Shown here in pieces: positions 7,413-14,100 of a DNA stretch of 27,125 nucleotides. This DNA is from JBBSEZ01 sp038239195 (lineage in GTDB: Bacteria > Planctomycetota > Planctomycetia > Gemmatales > Gemmataceae). Position numbers and translations under genes: made by a program. The stretch is from the NCBI GenBank assembly GCA_038239195.1, contig JBBSEZ010000086.1, forward strand, positions 1-27,125, in the 5' to 3' direction. Below the pieces are notes generated by a model. It was not told where the DNA came from. It saw only the letters and a list, made by a program, of their open reading frames with translations, and made no database searches. The first letter of the stretch is position 1. Each line of letters opens with the position of its first letter.

Positions 7413-9509
7413 ATGATGCGACTCTTCGCGCTACCTGCTCTGCTCCTGCTCGCCGCGGGCGCTCTCCCCTCCGCCGAGCCGCCCCCCAACAAGAAGCCGC
7501 CCCAGCCCCTGCCCCTCCGCACCCTGCACGACAAGGACTTCTTCTTCAAGCCCCCCGCCACCCGGCAGGCCTGGGAGGCGCGCCGCAAGGAGGTGCGCGA
7601 GCAGTTACTCGTCGCCCTCGGCCTGTGGCCGATGCCGCCCAAGACGCCGCTGCGCCCGGTCGTGCACGGCAAGATCGCCCGCGACGGCTACACGGTCGAG
7701 AAGGTGTTCTTCGCCAGCCTCCCCGGCCACTACGTCAGCGGCAATCTCTATCGCCCAACGGGCAAAAAGGGCCGCCTCCCCGCCGTCCTCTCGCCGCACG
7801 GCCACTGGCCCCAGGGCCGATTCTTCGAGGCCAAGGACGCCGCGGCCAAGGCCGAGATCGCCGGCAAGGGCGAACAGGCCCTGGCCGGCGCGCGCTACCC
7901 CCTCCAGGCCCGCTGCGCGCAACTCGCCCGCATGGGCTGTGTCGTCTTCCACTACGACATGGTCGGCTACGCCGATAGCAAGGCGCTGGGCCACACCGCC
8001 TTCACCGGCGCCGATGCCGAGCTGCGCCTGCAAAGCCTCTTCGGGCTGCAAACCTGGAACAGCATCCGAGCCCTCGACTTCCTCGCCGCCTTGCCCGACG
8101 TCGATCCAAAGCGCATCGGCGTGACCGGCGCCAGCGGCGGGGGGACGCAAACCTTCCTCCTTTGTGCCCTCGACGAGCGCCCCGCCGTCGCCTTCCCCGC
8201 CGTGATGGTGTCCACCAAGATGCAGGGCGGTTGCGTCTGCGAGAACTGCTCCTACCTGCGCATCGGGACGGGCAACGTCGAGATTGCGGCGATGTTCGCC
8301 CCCAAACCGCTGGGCATGACCGGGGCCAACGACTGGACGCTCGAGATCGAGAAGAAGGGCCTTCCCGAATTGAAGGCACTCTACAAGCTCTACGGCGCCG
8401 AGGAAAAGGTCGCCGCGAAGTGCTTCCCCGAGTTTGGCCACAATTACAACCAGGTCAGCCGCGAAGTCATGTACGACTGGCTCAACGCCCACCTGAAACT
8501 GGGCCTGGCCTCCCCCGTCAAGGAAAGCCCCTTCGAGCCGATCCCGCCCAAAGAGCTCTCCGTCTACACCAAGGACCACCCTCTGCCCAAGGACGCCGTC
8601 GGCGAGGAGCGCGTGCGCCAGTACCTGACCGAGACGTCCGACAAGCAGCTCGCCGCCCTCAAGCCCAGGGATGCCGCGACCCTCGCCGAACATCGCCGCG
8701 TTATCGGCACCGCGCTGCGCGTGATGATCCACGACAAACTGCCGGGCAAGGAAGGGCTCGCCCGCAAGGACGAGAAGGGCACGCTCGTGAAGCTGGACGG
8801 TGCCTACGCCAAGATCCACGTCCGGCGGCCAGGCGAAAAACGCTCCATCCCGATCCTGGTCGTCCGCCCGAAGAACATGCGCGACAACGGCACCGTGGTC
8901 GTCTGGATACACCCCCGAGGGCAGGACAGTCTCTTCGAGGACGGCAAGCTCGTCCCCGCGGCGCAGAAAATCCTCGCCGCCAAGGCCGTCGTGTTCGCCC
9001 CCGACGTCTTCCTATCAGGCCAGGAAGGGCACGGGCGCACCTACCCCGTTAACAAGAGCTATGCCGGATACACTTACGGCTACAATCGGCCTGTCCTCTC
9101 GCAGCGCGTCAGCGACGTGCTGACGACCGTGGCGGAGGCGCGCGTGCGCTGGGACACCGACAAGGTCCACCTCGTCGGCTTCGAGGAGGCCGGGCCCTGG
9201 GTGCTGCTGGCGCGCGGCCTGTGCGGCGACGGGGTGAAGCGCACGGCGGCGGACATCCACGGCTTCCGGTTCGAGAAGGTGCGCACGACGAGCGACGAGA
9301 TGATGCTGCCAGGCGCCTTGAAGTACGGCGGCCTACCCGCCTTGACGGCGCTGGCGGCGCCGGGCGAGTTGTTCCTGCACAACCACCGCGGCACCGGCAT
9401 GGGCGGCTGGGTCAAGCCGGCGTACAAGGCGGCGGGCGCAGAGAAGAAGCTCCACACCTCGGGCGAGAAGGTGGGGAGCGACAAGGTTATCGAGTGGTTG
9501 GTGCGCTGA
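7413..9509 (+). CDS. Secreted tandem alpha/beta hydrolase (acetyl xylan esterase-like)
   Basis: This 698-residue exported protein (signal peptide MMRLFALPALLLLAAGALPSA) carries two alpha/beta hydrolase-like halves. The first (residues ~75-370) resembles planctomycete acetyl xylan esterase/prolyl-oligopeptidase-type enzymes: PAVLSPHGHWPQG forms the oxyanion region, VVFHYDMVGYADS follows, and the nucleophile S241 lies in TGASGGGTQTF. A likely catalytic His is in FPEFGHNYNQ. The second half (residues ~460-690) repeats the core with VVVWIHPRGQDS, but the equivalent elbow reads VGFEEAG, placing Glu where Ser is expected, so it is probably inactive. The first Met is used because GAGGA precedes it; the second Met is equally possible. 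The substrate may be acylated polysaccharide, consistent with nearby sulfatase and DUF1080 genes. Confidence 0.85.
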   Translation: MMRLFALPALLLLAAGALPSAEPPPNKKPPQPLPLRTLHDKDFFFKPPATRQAWEARRKEVREQLLVALGLWPMPPKTPLRPVVHGKIARDGYTVEKVFFASLPGHYVSGNLYRPTGKKGRLPAVLSPHGHWPQGRFFEAKDAAAKAEIAGKGEQALAGARYPLQARCAQLARMGCVVFHYDMVGYADSKALGHTAFTGADAELRLQSLFGLQTWNSIRALDFLAALPDVDPKRIGVTGASGGGTQTFLLCALDERPAVAFPAVMVSTKMQGGCVCENCSYLRIGTGNVEIAAMFAPKPLGMTGANDWTLEIEKKGLPELKALYKLYGAEEKVAAKCFPEFGHNYNQVSREVMYDWLNAHLKLGLASPVKESPFEPIPPKELSVYTKDHPLPKDAVGEERVRQYLTETSDKQLAALKPRDAATLAEHRRVIGTALRVMIHDKLPGKEGLARKDEKGTLVKLDGAYAKIHVRRPGEKRSIPILVVRPKNMRDNGTVVVWIHPRGQDSLFEDGKLVPAAQKILAAKAVVFAPDVFLSGQEGHGRTYPVNKSYAGYTYGYNRPVLSQRVSDVLTTVAEARVRWDTDKVHLVGFEEAGPWVLLARGLCGDGVKRTAADIHGFRFEKVRTTSDEMMLPGALKYGGLPALTALAAPGELFLHNHRGTGMGGWVKPAYKAAGAEKKLHTSGEKVGSDKVIEWLVR

Positions 9510-9510
9510 A

Positions 9511-9653
9511 GAAGAATTAGCCACAGATGAACACAGATGAACACAGATAAGGCAGAAGAAGAGAGTAGCAGAGGAGGCAGAAACCGACGCCCTCCCTCCT
9601 GTCCTCTTTTGTCTTATCCGTGTTCATCTGTGTTCATCTGTGGCTATTTCTTC
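9511..9653. repeat. Long inverted repeat with 10-bp tandem units between convergent genes
   Basis: The 40-nt arms 9511-9550 and 9614-9653 are reverse complements with two mismatches. Each arm contains three iterations of a 10-bp unit close to ACACAGATGA. The 63-nt loop is purine-rich on the left and pyrimidine-rich on the right, so it can extend the stem. The element fills the gap between the hydrolase stop (9509) and the TlpA-like stop (9655), and could act as a bidirectional terminator. Its sequence is unlike the coding DNA around it and looks like a mobile or dispersed palindromic element. Confidence 0.85.
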
Positions 9654-9654
9654 T

Positions 9655-11574
9655 TTACTTCTTCAGCAGCTTCTTGACCTCCTCCTCGAGGGCGCCGATC
9701 TGGGCGTTGCGGCTGGCGACCTTGCCGTCCTTGCCGACGAGGAAGATGTTCGGCAGCACCATGATGCCGTAGTCGGTCGCCAGCTTGCCCTCCAGCCCGC
9801 CGGGCTGGTGAAGGTGCGTGCCGGGGGCGGGGCTGCGGGCCAAAAACTCCTTCGCGTCGGCGAGCTTGGTGTCGAGGTTGACCGACACCAGCGCGACCGT
9901 GCTCGGGTTGGCCGTCAGGACCGCCTTGAGCTTGGCGAAGTCGGCGGCGCAGCTGCCGTTCCAGCTCGCCCAGTAGTAGACGATCGCCACCTTGCCCTTG
10001 ACCGACTCGACGTCGAAGCTCGCGCTCGCGTCGTCCAGCTTCGCGCCGGCCAGGCCGAGCGCCTTGCCCTCCAGCTCCAAGCGGCGGATGGCCCCCTGGG
10101 CCTTGACGGCCTGCGGCTTGTCGGGAAACGCCTTGCCCAGCTTCGCGTACCAGTTCTTGGCATCGACGTCCTTGTCGAGGAACTCGCTGACCAGGCCGGC
10201 CTGGAGCAAGGCGTCCGGCGCGTCCTCGCCCTTCGGATAGGTCGTCACGAACTGGCCGAGCTTCCCCAGCCACTCCTGCTGGACCTTCTTGAACTCCTCC
10301 GTCGCGATCCGCACCGAGTAATCGGCCTGCATGTTCCGGAAGGCGACGTAGGCGGTCAAGTTGGCCCCCGGCACGTGCTTGACGAGCTGCTTCTCCAGGC
10401 TGGCCAGGCGCTTGAACGCCGGGGCGTCCAGCTTGGTGCCGGCCTGGGCGGCGGTGCTCAGGCTGTCGGCCACCTGGCGGATGAACGGCTCGCGCTGCGC
10501 TGGCGGGACCACGCCGACCACCTGCTCGAGCAAGTCGGCGCGGGCCAACTGGTGTTTCACCACGGGCGCGCCGGTCGTCTCGGTCGGCCCGTTTTTGTCC
10601 AGCGTGCTGAGCTGCTCGATCAGCTTCTGCACGCGCGGGTCGGTGCCGACGTCCGCCAGGGCGCCGGTCCCTCCGCGGGGCTCGGGGATGGCCGCGCCCG
10701 AGACGGGGGCGTCGATCAACCGCCACGCTTGCCCGACCTGAATCATCTCGCCCGTCTGCACCCAGTCGTTCCCGCCATCGGACAGAGCAATCAGCGCGCT
10801 GCCGCGGGGGTGCTTGACGACGTCCACGCGACCGCCCGTCTGCTCGGCGGGGGTTGTCTGCGGGACGCTCGTCTCGAGGTGGATCCACTTGGCCTTCTCG
10901 TCGAGCTTGGTCATCTTCGCCACGGTCGCCTGGAACCGCGCGGCGGAGCCCAGGCGCAGCTTGCCGATGCGCTCCGCCTCGGCGGCGGGCAGGGCGAGCG
11001 CCTTGACCTCGGCGTCGTTGATGAGCAGCGCCTGGAAGCGGCGCACGTCGCGCTTGACCAGCGCGCGGAAGACCTCGCGGCTCACTTCTTCGGGCGAGAT
11101 CGTCTTCCAGGAGTCGATGGTGCCGTCGCGGTCCTGATCGACGCCCCACTTCGACCCGCCGGCGTTCATCCAGCGGTAGTTGTCGGCCTTGCCGCCGAAC
11201 GTGCTGTCCTGCTCGCGGTAGACCTCGACGCCGTTCTTGTAGTACGACCACACGTCGATGCGGTTGTCGCCGTTGCTGTCGAAGAAGCGCCGCAGCGGAT
11301 TGCCCGCCGCGTCCTTCAAGATCCAGCCGCTGCCGCCCGACGTTCCCTTGACCAGCTCGACGGTGCATCCTTTCAGCTCGTCGGCGGTCGGCACCGTGCA
11401 AGGGACGCCGTCCTGCTTCGGCTGGAGCTCGCGCTTGAGCATGTCGGAAGCAGACGGCGCCGCCAGGGCGGGGGCCACCAACGCCAGCAAGAAGCCGCCG
11501 GCGACCAGGTAGCGCGCGGCCCGCTGCGCGCGCTGCCAACCTTCGCGCCCGCTCGGGGTGCGTGACGATGCCAT
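9655..11574 (-). CDS. Secreted TlpA/redoxin-like protein with EF-hand-like loops and degenerate CxxC
   Basis: This 639-residue protein has a signal peptide or anchor (hydrophobic residues 22-39). Near the N-terminus are two calcium-loop-like motifs, DSNGDNRID at 99-107 and DQDRDGTID at 146-154. A long, mostly helical middle follows (residues ~160-500). The final ~130 residues form a thioredoxin-fold domain: GKVAIVYYWASWNGSC, then a cis-Pro segment GIMVLPNIFLVGKDGKV. The expected CxxC reads N539-G-S-C542, so the attacking Cys is missing while the second is kept. Classical disulfide exchange is therefore unlikely; it may be a structural or one-Cys redox domain. ATG 11574 has AAGGAG upstream. 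It is transcribed alone towards the palindrome at 9511-9653. Confidence 0.85.
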   Translation of the reverse strand: MASSRTPSGREGWQRAQRAARYLVAGGFLLALVAPALAAPSASDMLKRELQPKQDGVPCTVPTADELKGCTVELVKGTSGGSGWILKDAAGNPLRRFFDSNGDNRIDVWSYYKNGVEVYREQDSTFGGKADNYRWMNAGGSKWGVDQDRDGTIDSWKTISPEEVSREVFRALVKRDVRRFQALLINDAEVKALALPAAEAERIGKLRLGSAARFQATVAKMTKLDEKAKWIHLETSVPQTTPAEQTGGRVDVVKHPRGSALIALSDGGNDWVQTGEMIQVGQAWRLIDAPVSGAAIPEPRGGTGALADVGTDPRVQKLIEQLSTLDKNGPTETTGAPVVKHQLARADLLEQVVGVVPPAQREPFIRQVADSLSTAAQAGTKLDAPAFKRLASLEKQLVKHVPGANLTAYVAFRNMQADYSVRIATEEFKKVQQEWLGKLGQFVTTYPKGEDAPDALLQAGLVSEFLDKDVDAKNWYAKLGKAFPDKPQAVKAQGAIRRLELEGKALGLAGAKLDDASASFDVESVKGKVAIVYYWASWNGSCAADFAKLKAVLTANPSTVALVSVNLDTKLADAKEFLARSPAPGTHLHQPGGLEGKLATDYGIMVLPNIFLVGKDGKVASRNAQIGALEEEVKKLLKK

Positions 11575-11899
11575 CGCTGTCTCCTTTCGTCACCAAAACC
11601 AACAATTCACCCGACTGCATACTTCATCGGCACGGCGCCGGACCTCGGTTCAGCGCAATCCGGGCAAAATGGCGCACGAGCCAGGCGCCGCGCAACCGGC
11701 GCGGTCGTTCCCTGTCTCCGCTGCGGTCGGCACGGCGGGAATAAAGCGTGCCGCTCGCTCGCCATGCCCGTTTCTTCCCGATGCGCGCGGCGGGGCGTTT
11801 CTGCCGTGCGAAGGGTGAGAAGGCAAGGATTGGCGTTAACTGACGATCACCTAACGAGATAGGTCAAGGGAGCGCGCGGGGCCCCGGCGTTTGCCCAGC
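11575..11899. other. Divergent intergenic region upstream of TlpA-like gene and dnaG
   Basis: About 325 bp without a gene. It contains the ribosome site of the minus-strand gene (near 11583), a 6-bp hairpin GGCACG/CGTGCC at 11729-11734/11747-11752, and at the right end the strong promoter at 11900-11928. A clear promoter for the minus-strand gene was not found. Confidence 0.5.
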
Positions 11900-11928
11900 T
11901 TGACTGATTTTCAGCACGTGGCTATAAT
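11900..11928 (+). promoter_or_regulatory. Near-consensus sigma-70 promoter
   Basis: TTGACT (11900-11905), exactly 17 nt, then a perfect TATAAT (11923-11928). Transcription should begin about 11934-11936. It is the best promoter in the window and stands out in GC-rich DNA. It drives the structured leader and, unless that RNA is terminated, dnaG and rpoD. Such strength is usual for stable RNAs rather than for a primase gene. Confidence 0.85.
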
Positions 11929-11933
11929 TTCTC

Positions 11934-12122
11934 ATGCGTGCAGGGGCAATCTGGGACTAAGCCGCTCTTACGACAGAACTTACGCAAAGGGCCAAGGCGC
12001 GGCGCGAGGGCGTCATCGCACCGCGGGGTGGGCCCGATTTCCAGAGGCGCTCTCGCCAAGCCGCAAGCGGAATTGCGCTGGGGACCGCCGCTCGAGGCTT
12101 AGCGGGACGTTGCCGCACCCAC
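11934..12122 (+). ncRNA. Candidate 6S-like structured RNA (or dnaG leader)
   Basis: Starting at the predicted transcript start, ~188 nt can fold into one rod. The closing stem pairs GTGC (11938-11941) with GCAC (12115-12118) and GGCAA (11945-11949) with TTGCC (12110-12114). A second stem pairs CTAAGCC (11957-11963) with GGCTTAG (12096-12102). A large open bubble follows (19 nt at 11964-11982 against 18 nt at 12078-12095). Above it are CGCAA/TTGCG (11983-11987/12073-12077) and a 10-bp stem of GCGGCGCGAG (11999-12008) with CTCGC and GCCGC (12052-12064). Length, rod shape, central bubble and strong promoter match 6S RNA, the RNA that mimics an open promoter and holds RNA polymerase. No primary-sequence match was tested. 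It may instead be a cis-acting leader of dnaG-rpoD. Confidence 0.42.
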
Positions 12123-12174
12123 TCTGGAGATCGAAGGCACATCGCCTTTTCTCCAGAAAATCGGATCGCCGATT
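12123..12174 (+). promoter_or_regulatory. Two tandem hairpins before the dnaG start
   Basis: Hairpin 1: TCTGGAGA (12123-12130) and AAGGC (12134-12138) pair with GCCTT (12144-12148) and TCTCCAGA (12150-12157). Hairpin 2: AATCGG (12159-12164) pairs perfectly with CCGATT (12169-12174) around a 4-nt loop. Neither is followed by a T-run. They sit between the 6S-like rod and the primase start, so they could be RNA processing, attenuation or translation-control elements. Confidence 0.5.
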
Positions 12175-12196
12175 GGCTCCTACTGACGGGTGGCCC

Positions 12197-14071
12197 TTGG
12201 CAGACGACCGGGTCAATCAGGTCAAGCAAGCCAACGACATCGTCGACGTCGTGGGTGGGTATCTTGCGTTGAGCCCGGCGGGGCCGACGTACAAGGGCCT
12301 CTGTCCCTTCCACGACGACCACCGCCCCTCCTTCGACGTCGATCCTCGCCGGCAGCGCTATCGCTGCTGGTCCTGCGGTAAATACGGCGACGTCATCAGT
12401 TTCGTTCAAGAACACGAGCGCGTCGGGTTCCTCGAGGCCCTTGAGCTTTTGGCCCGCCGGGCCGGCATCGTGCTCGACAAGTCGAAGGACGAGGGCAACC
12501 CGCAAGGCGTGCGGCGAGCCCTGATGCTCGACGTCATGCGCTGGGCCACGCAGCAGTACCACGAGTGCCTGCTCGACGCTCCCCTCGCCGAGGACGCGCG
12601 GCGCTACCTCGGGGAGCGCGGCCTCAAGGGCGAGACCGTCCGCAAGTACGGGCTGGGCTTCGCGCCGGGCAGCGGCGACTGGTTGGTGCGCCAGGCCGAG
12701 GCCAGCAACGTCCCGCTCGACGTCCTCGAAGCGGTCGGGCTCATCGCCCCGCGCAAGGAGCAAGGCGGCTACTACGATCGGTTTCGGGAGCGGGCGCAAT
12801 TTCCGATCCGAGACGTGCATGGTCGGACGGTGGGCCTCGGCGGACGCATCTTGCCCACATCTCCCCTATCCTCGCGAGGCCCCAAGTATTATAACTCATG
12901 CGACACCCCGCTCTTTACCAAGAGCGAGCAACTGTACGGGATCGACCAGGCGCGGCTCGCTGCCACCAAGGTGGGTTACCTCGCCGTGGTCGAAGGTTAC
13001 ACGGACGTGCTGATGGCGCACCAGATGGGCGTGGGCCAGGTTGTCGCGACGATGGGCACGGCGCTAAACGCGCGCCACGTCCAGCAATTGCGGCGTTTTG
13101 CCCCGCGCGTGGTGCTGGTCTTCGACGCCGACGCCGGCGGCGCCACCGGCGTCGATCGCGCGCTGGAGATCTTCGCCAGCCACGAGGTCGCCCTGTCGAT
13201 CGCCACGCTGCCGGCCGGCCTCGACCCGTGCGACCTGCTGGTGCAACAAGGCCCCGAGCCGTTCCGGCGGGCGCTCGAGTCGCCCGTCGATGCGCTCGAT
13301 TTCAAGCTCGAGCAGGTGTTGAGGGCGGAAGGCTCCGACACCGTGGAAGGAAGGCGCCAGGCCGTGGACGCGGTCCTGGGCGTCATCGCGCTGGCCTCCC
13401 CCATGCCGGGGCAGGCCGGGGCCGTCAAGATGCAACTGATCGTCAACCGGATCGCTCAACGCCTGGCTCTCAAGGAGGAGACCGTATGGGCACGCCTCAC
13501 CGAAATGCGCGCAGCGCGAAGAGGCCGCGAGAGGGGCCGCGAGCCGGCCCACCCCGGTAGCACCGCGAAAGGGAGGCCTTTCGAGGGCACAACGCCCGGG
13601 CAGGCCCCGGCCACCCCCGAGGAGCGCGAGTTGCTCGAGGTGTTGCTGGGCGATCCCGAGTTGGTAGCGACGGCGGCCGCGGCCGTGAAACCGGACGAGG
13701 TTCATCATCCGGGGCTGCGGAAGTTGCTCGAAGGCCTGTACGCACTGCACGCAGAGGGGGCCCCCCCCACGCTCGATCTTCTCCGCGGCCGCCTGGACAA
13801 CCCGCGCCTGGCGGAGAAGGCCCTGGAGATGCAGGACGTTGGCCTTTCCAACCCGGACCGACCTGCCTGGCTGCGTCAGCTTCTGGTTCGCTTCCAGGAG
13901 CGCCGCGCCCGCCCCGTCAAACAGGAGCTCCGCAACCAGCTCCAAGCCGCGGACCATACCGCGGCGTTGGACCTGCTCCGGCGGCTGCAGAACCGAACCA
14001 GCGAGCTTGGCCCTGACGCTTCCCCGTCGCCCGGCTGGGGGGACAACCCCTCCCTGCCCGGGGCCGTTTGA
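12197..14071 (+). CDS. dnaG: DNA primase DnaG
   Basis: DNA primase makes RNA primers at the replication fork. From the TTG at 12197 the protein is 624 residues, close to the usual ~600. The N-terminal CHC2 zinc-binding domain is intact: C36-x2-H39 in LCPFHDDHRPSF and C57-x2-C60 in RCWSCGKYGD. The catalytic TOPRIM core shows VVEGYTDVLMAHQMG, VATMGTAL and VFDADAGG. The C-terminal ~170 residues are the helicase-interacting region and are less conserved. The frame stays open upstream to 11891, but that would cross the promoter and the RNA-like leader. The family begins at the segment DRVNQVKQANDIVDVV, so TTG 12197 is chosen despite a weak ribosome site (GGGTGG). It precedes rpoD by 29 nt, forming a dnaG-rpoD operon without rpsU. 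Confidence 0.95.
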   Translation: MADDRVNQVKQANDIVDVVGGYLALSPAGPTYKGLCPFHDDHRPSFDVDPRRQRYRCWSCGKYGDVISFVQEHERVGFLEALELLARRAGIVLDKSKDEGNPQGVRRALMLDVMRWATQQYHECLLDAPLAEDARRYLGERGLKGETVRKYGLGFAPGSGDWLVRQAEASNVPLDVLEAVGLIAPRKEQGGYYDRFRERAQFPIRDVHGRTVGLGGRILPTSPLSSRGPKYYNSCDTPLFTKSEQLYGIDQARLAATKVGYLAVVEGYTDVLMAHQMGVGQVVATMGTALNARHVQQLRRFAPRVVLVFDADAGGATGVDRALEIFASHEVALSIATLPAGLDPCDLLVQQGPEPFRRALESPVDALDFKLEQVLRAEGSDTVEGRRQAVDAVLGVIALASPMPGQAGAVKMQLIVNRIAQRLALKEETVWARLTEMRAARRGRERGREPAHPGSTAKGRPFEGTTPGQAPATPEERELLEVLLGDPELVATAAAAVKPDEVHHPGLRKLLEGLYALHAEGAPPTLDLLRGRLDNPRLAEKALEMQDVGLSNPDRPAWLRQLLVRFQERRARPVKQELRNQLQAADHTAALDLLRRLQNRTSELGPDASPSPGWGDNPSLPGAV

Positions 14072-14100
14072 GCGTCAGGTCATGAGGCGAGGAGGGCTTG

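Noticed and set aside
9640..11565. Long open frame on the plus strand opposite the TlpA-like gene
   Set aside because: It mirrors the real gene, has no recognisable domain and has low-complexity Arg/Leu/Val/Ala-rich content caused by GC-biased third positions.
11891..12196. N-terminal extension of DnaG from a TTG at 11891
   Set aside because: It would start upstream of and run through the consensus promoter and the structured leader; its residues resemble no primase segment.
11934..12196. tmRNA, RNase P RNA or 4.5S RNA in the leader
   Set aside because: The conserved 5' and 3' sequence signatures of these RNAs, such as GAGGAAAGTCC for RNase P, were not found; the fold fits 6S RNA best.
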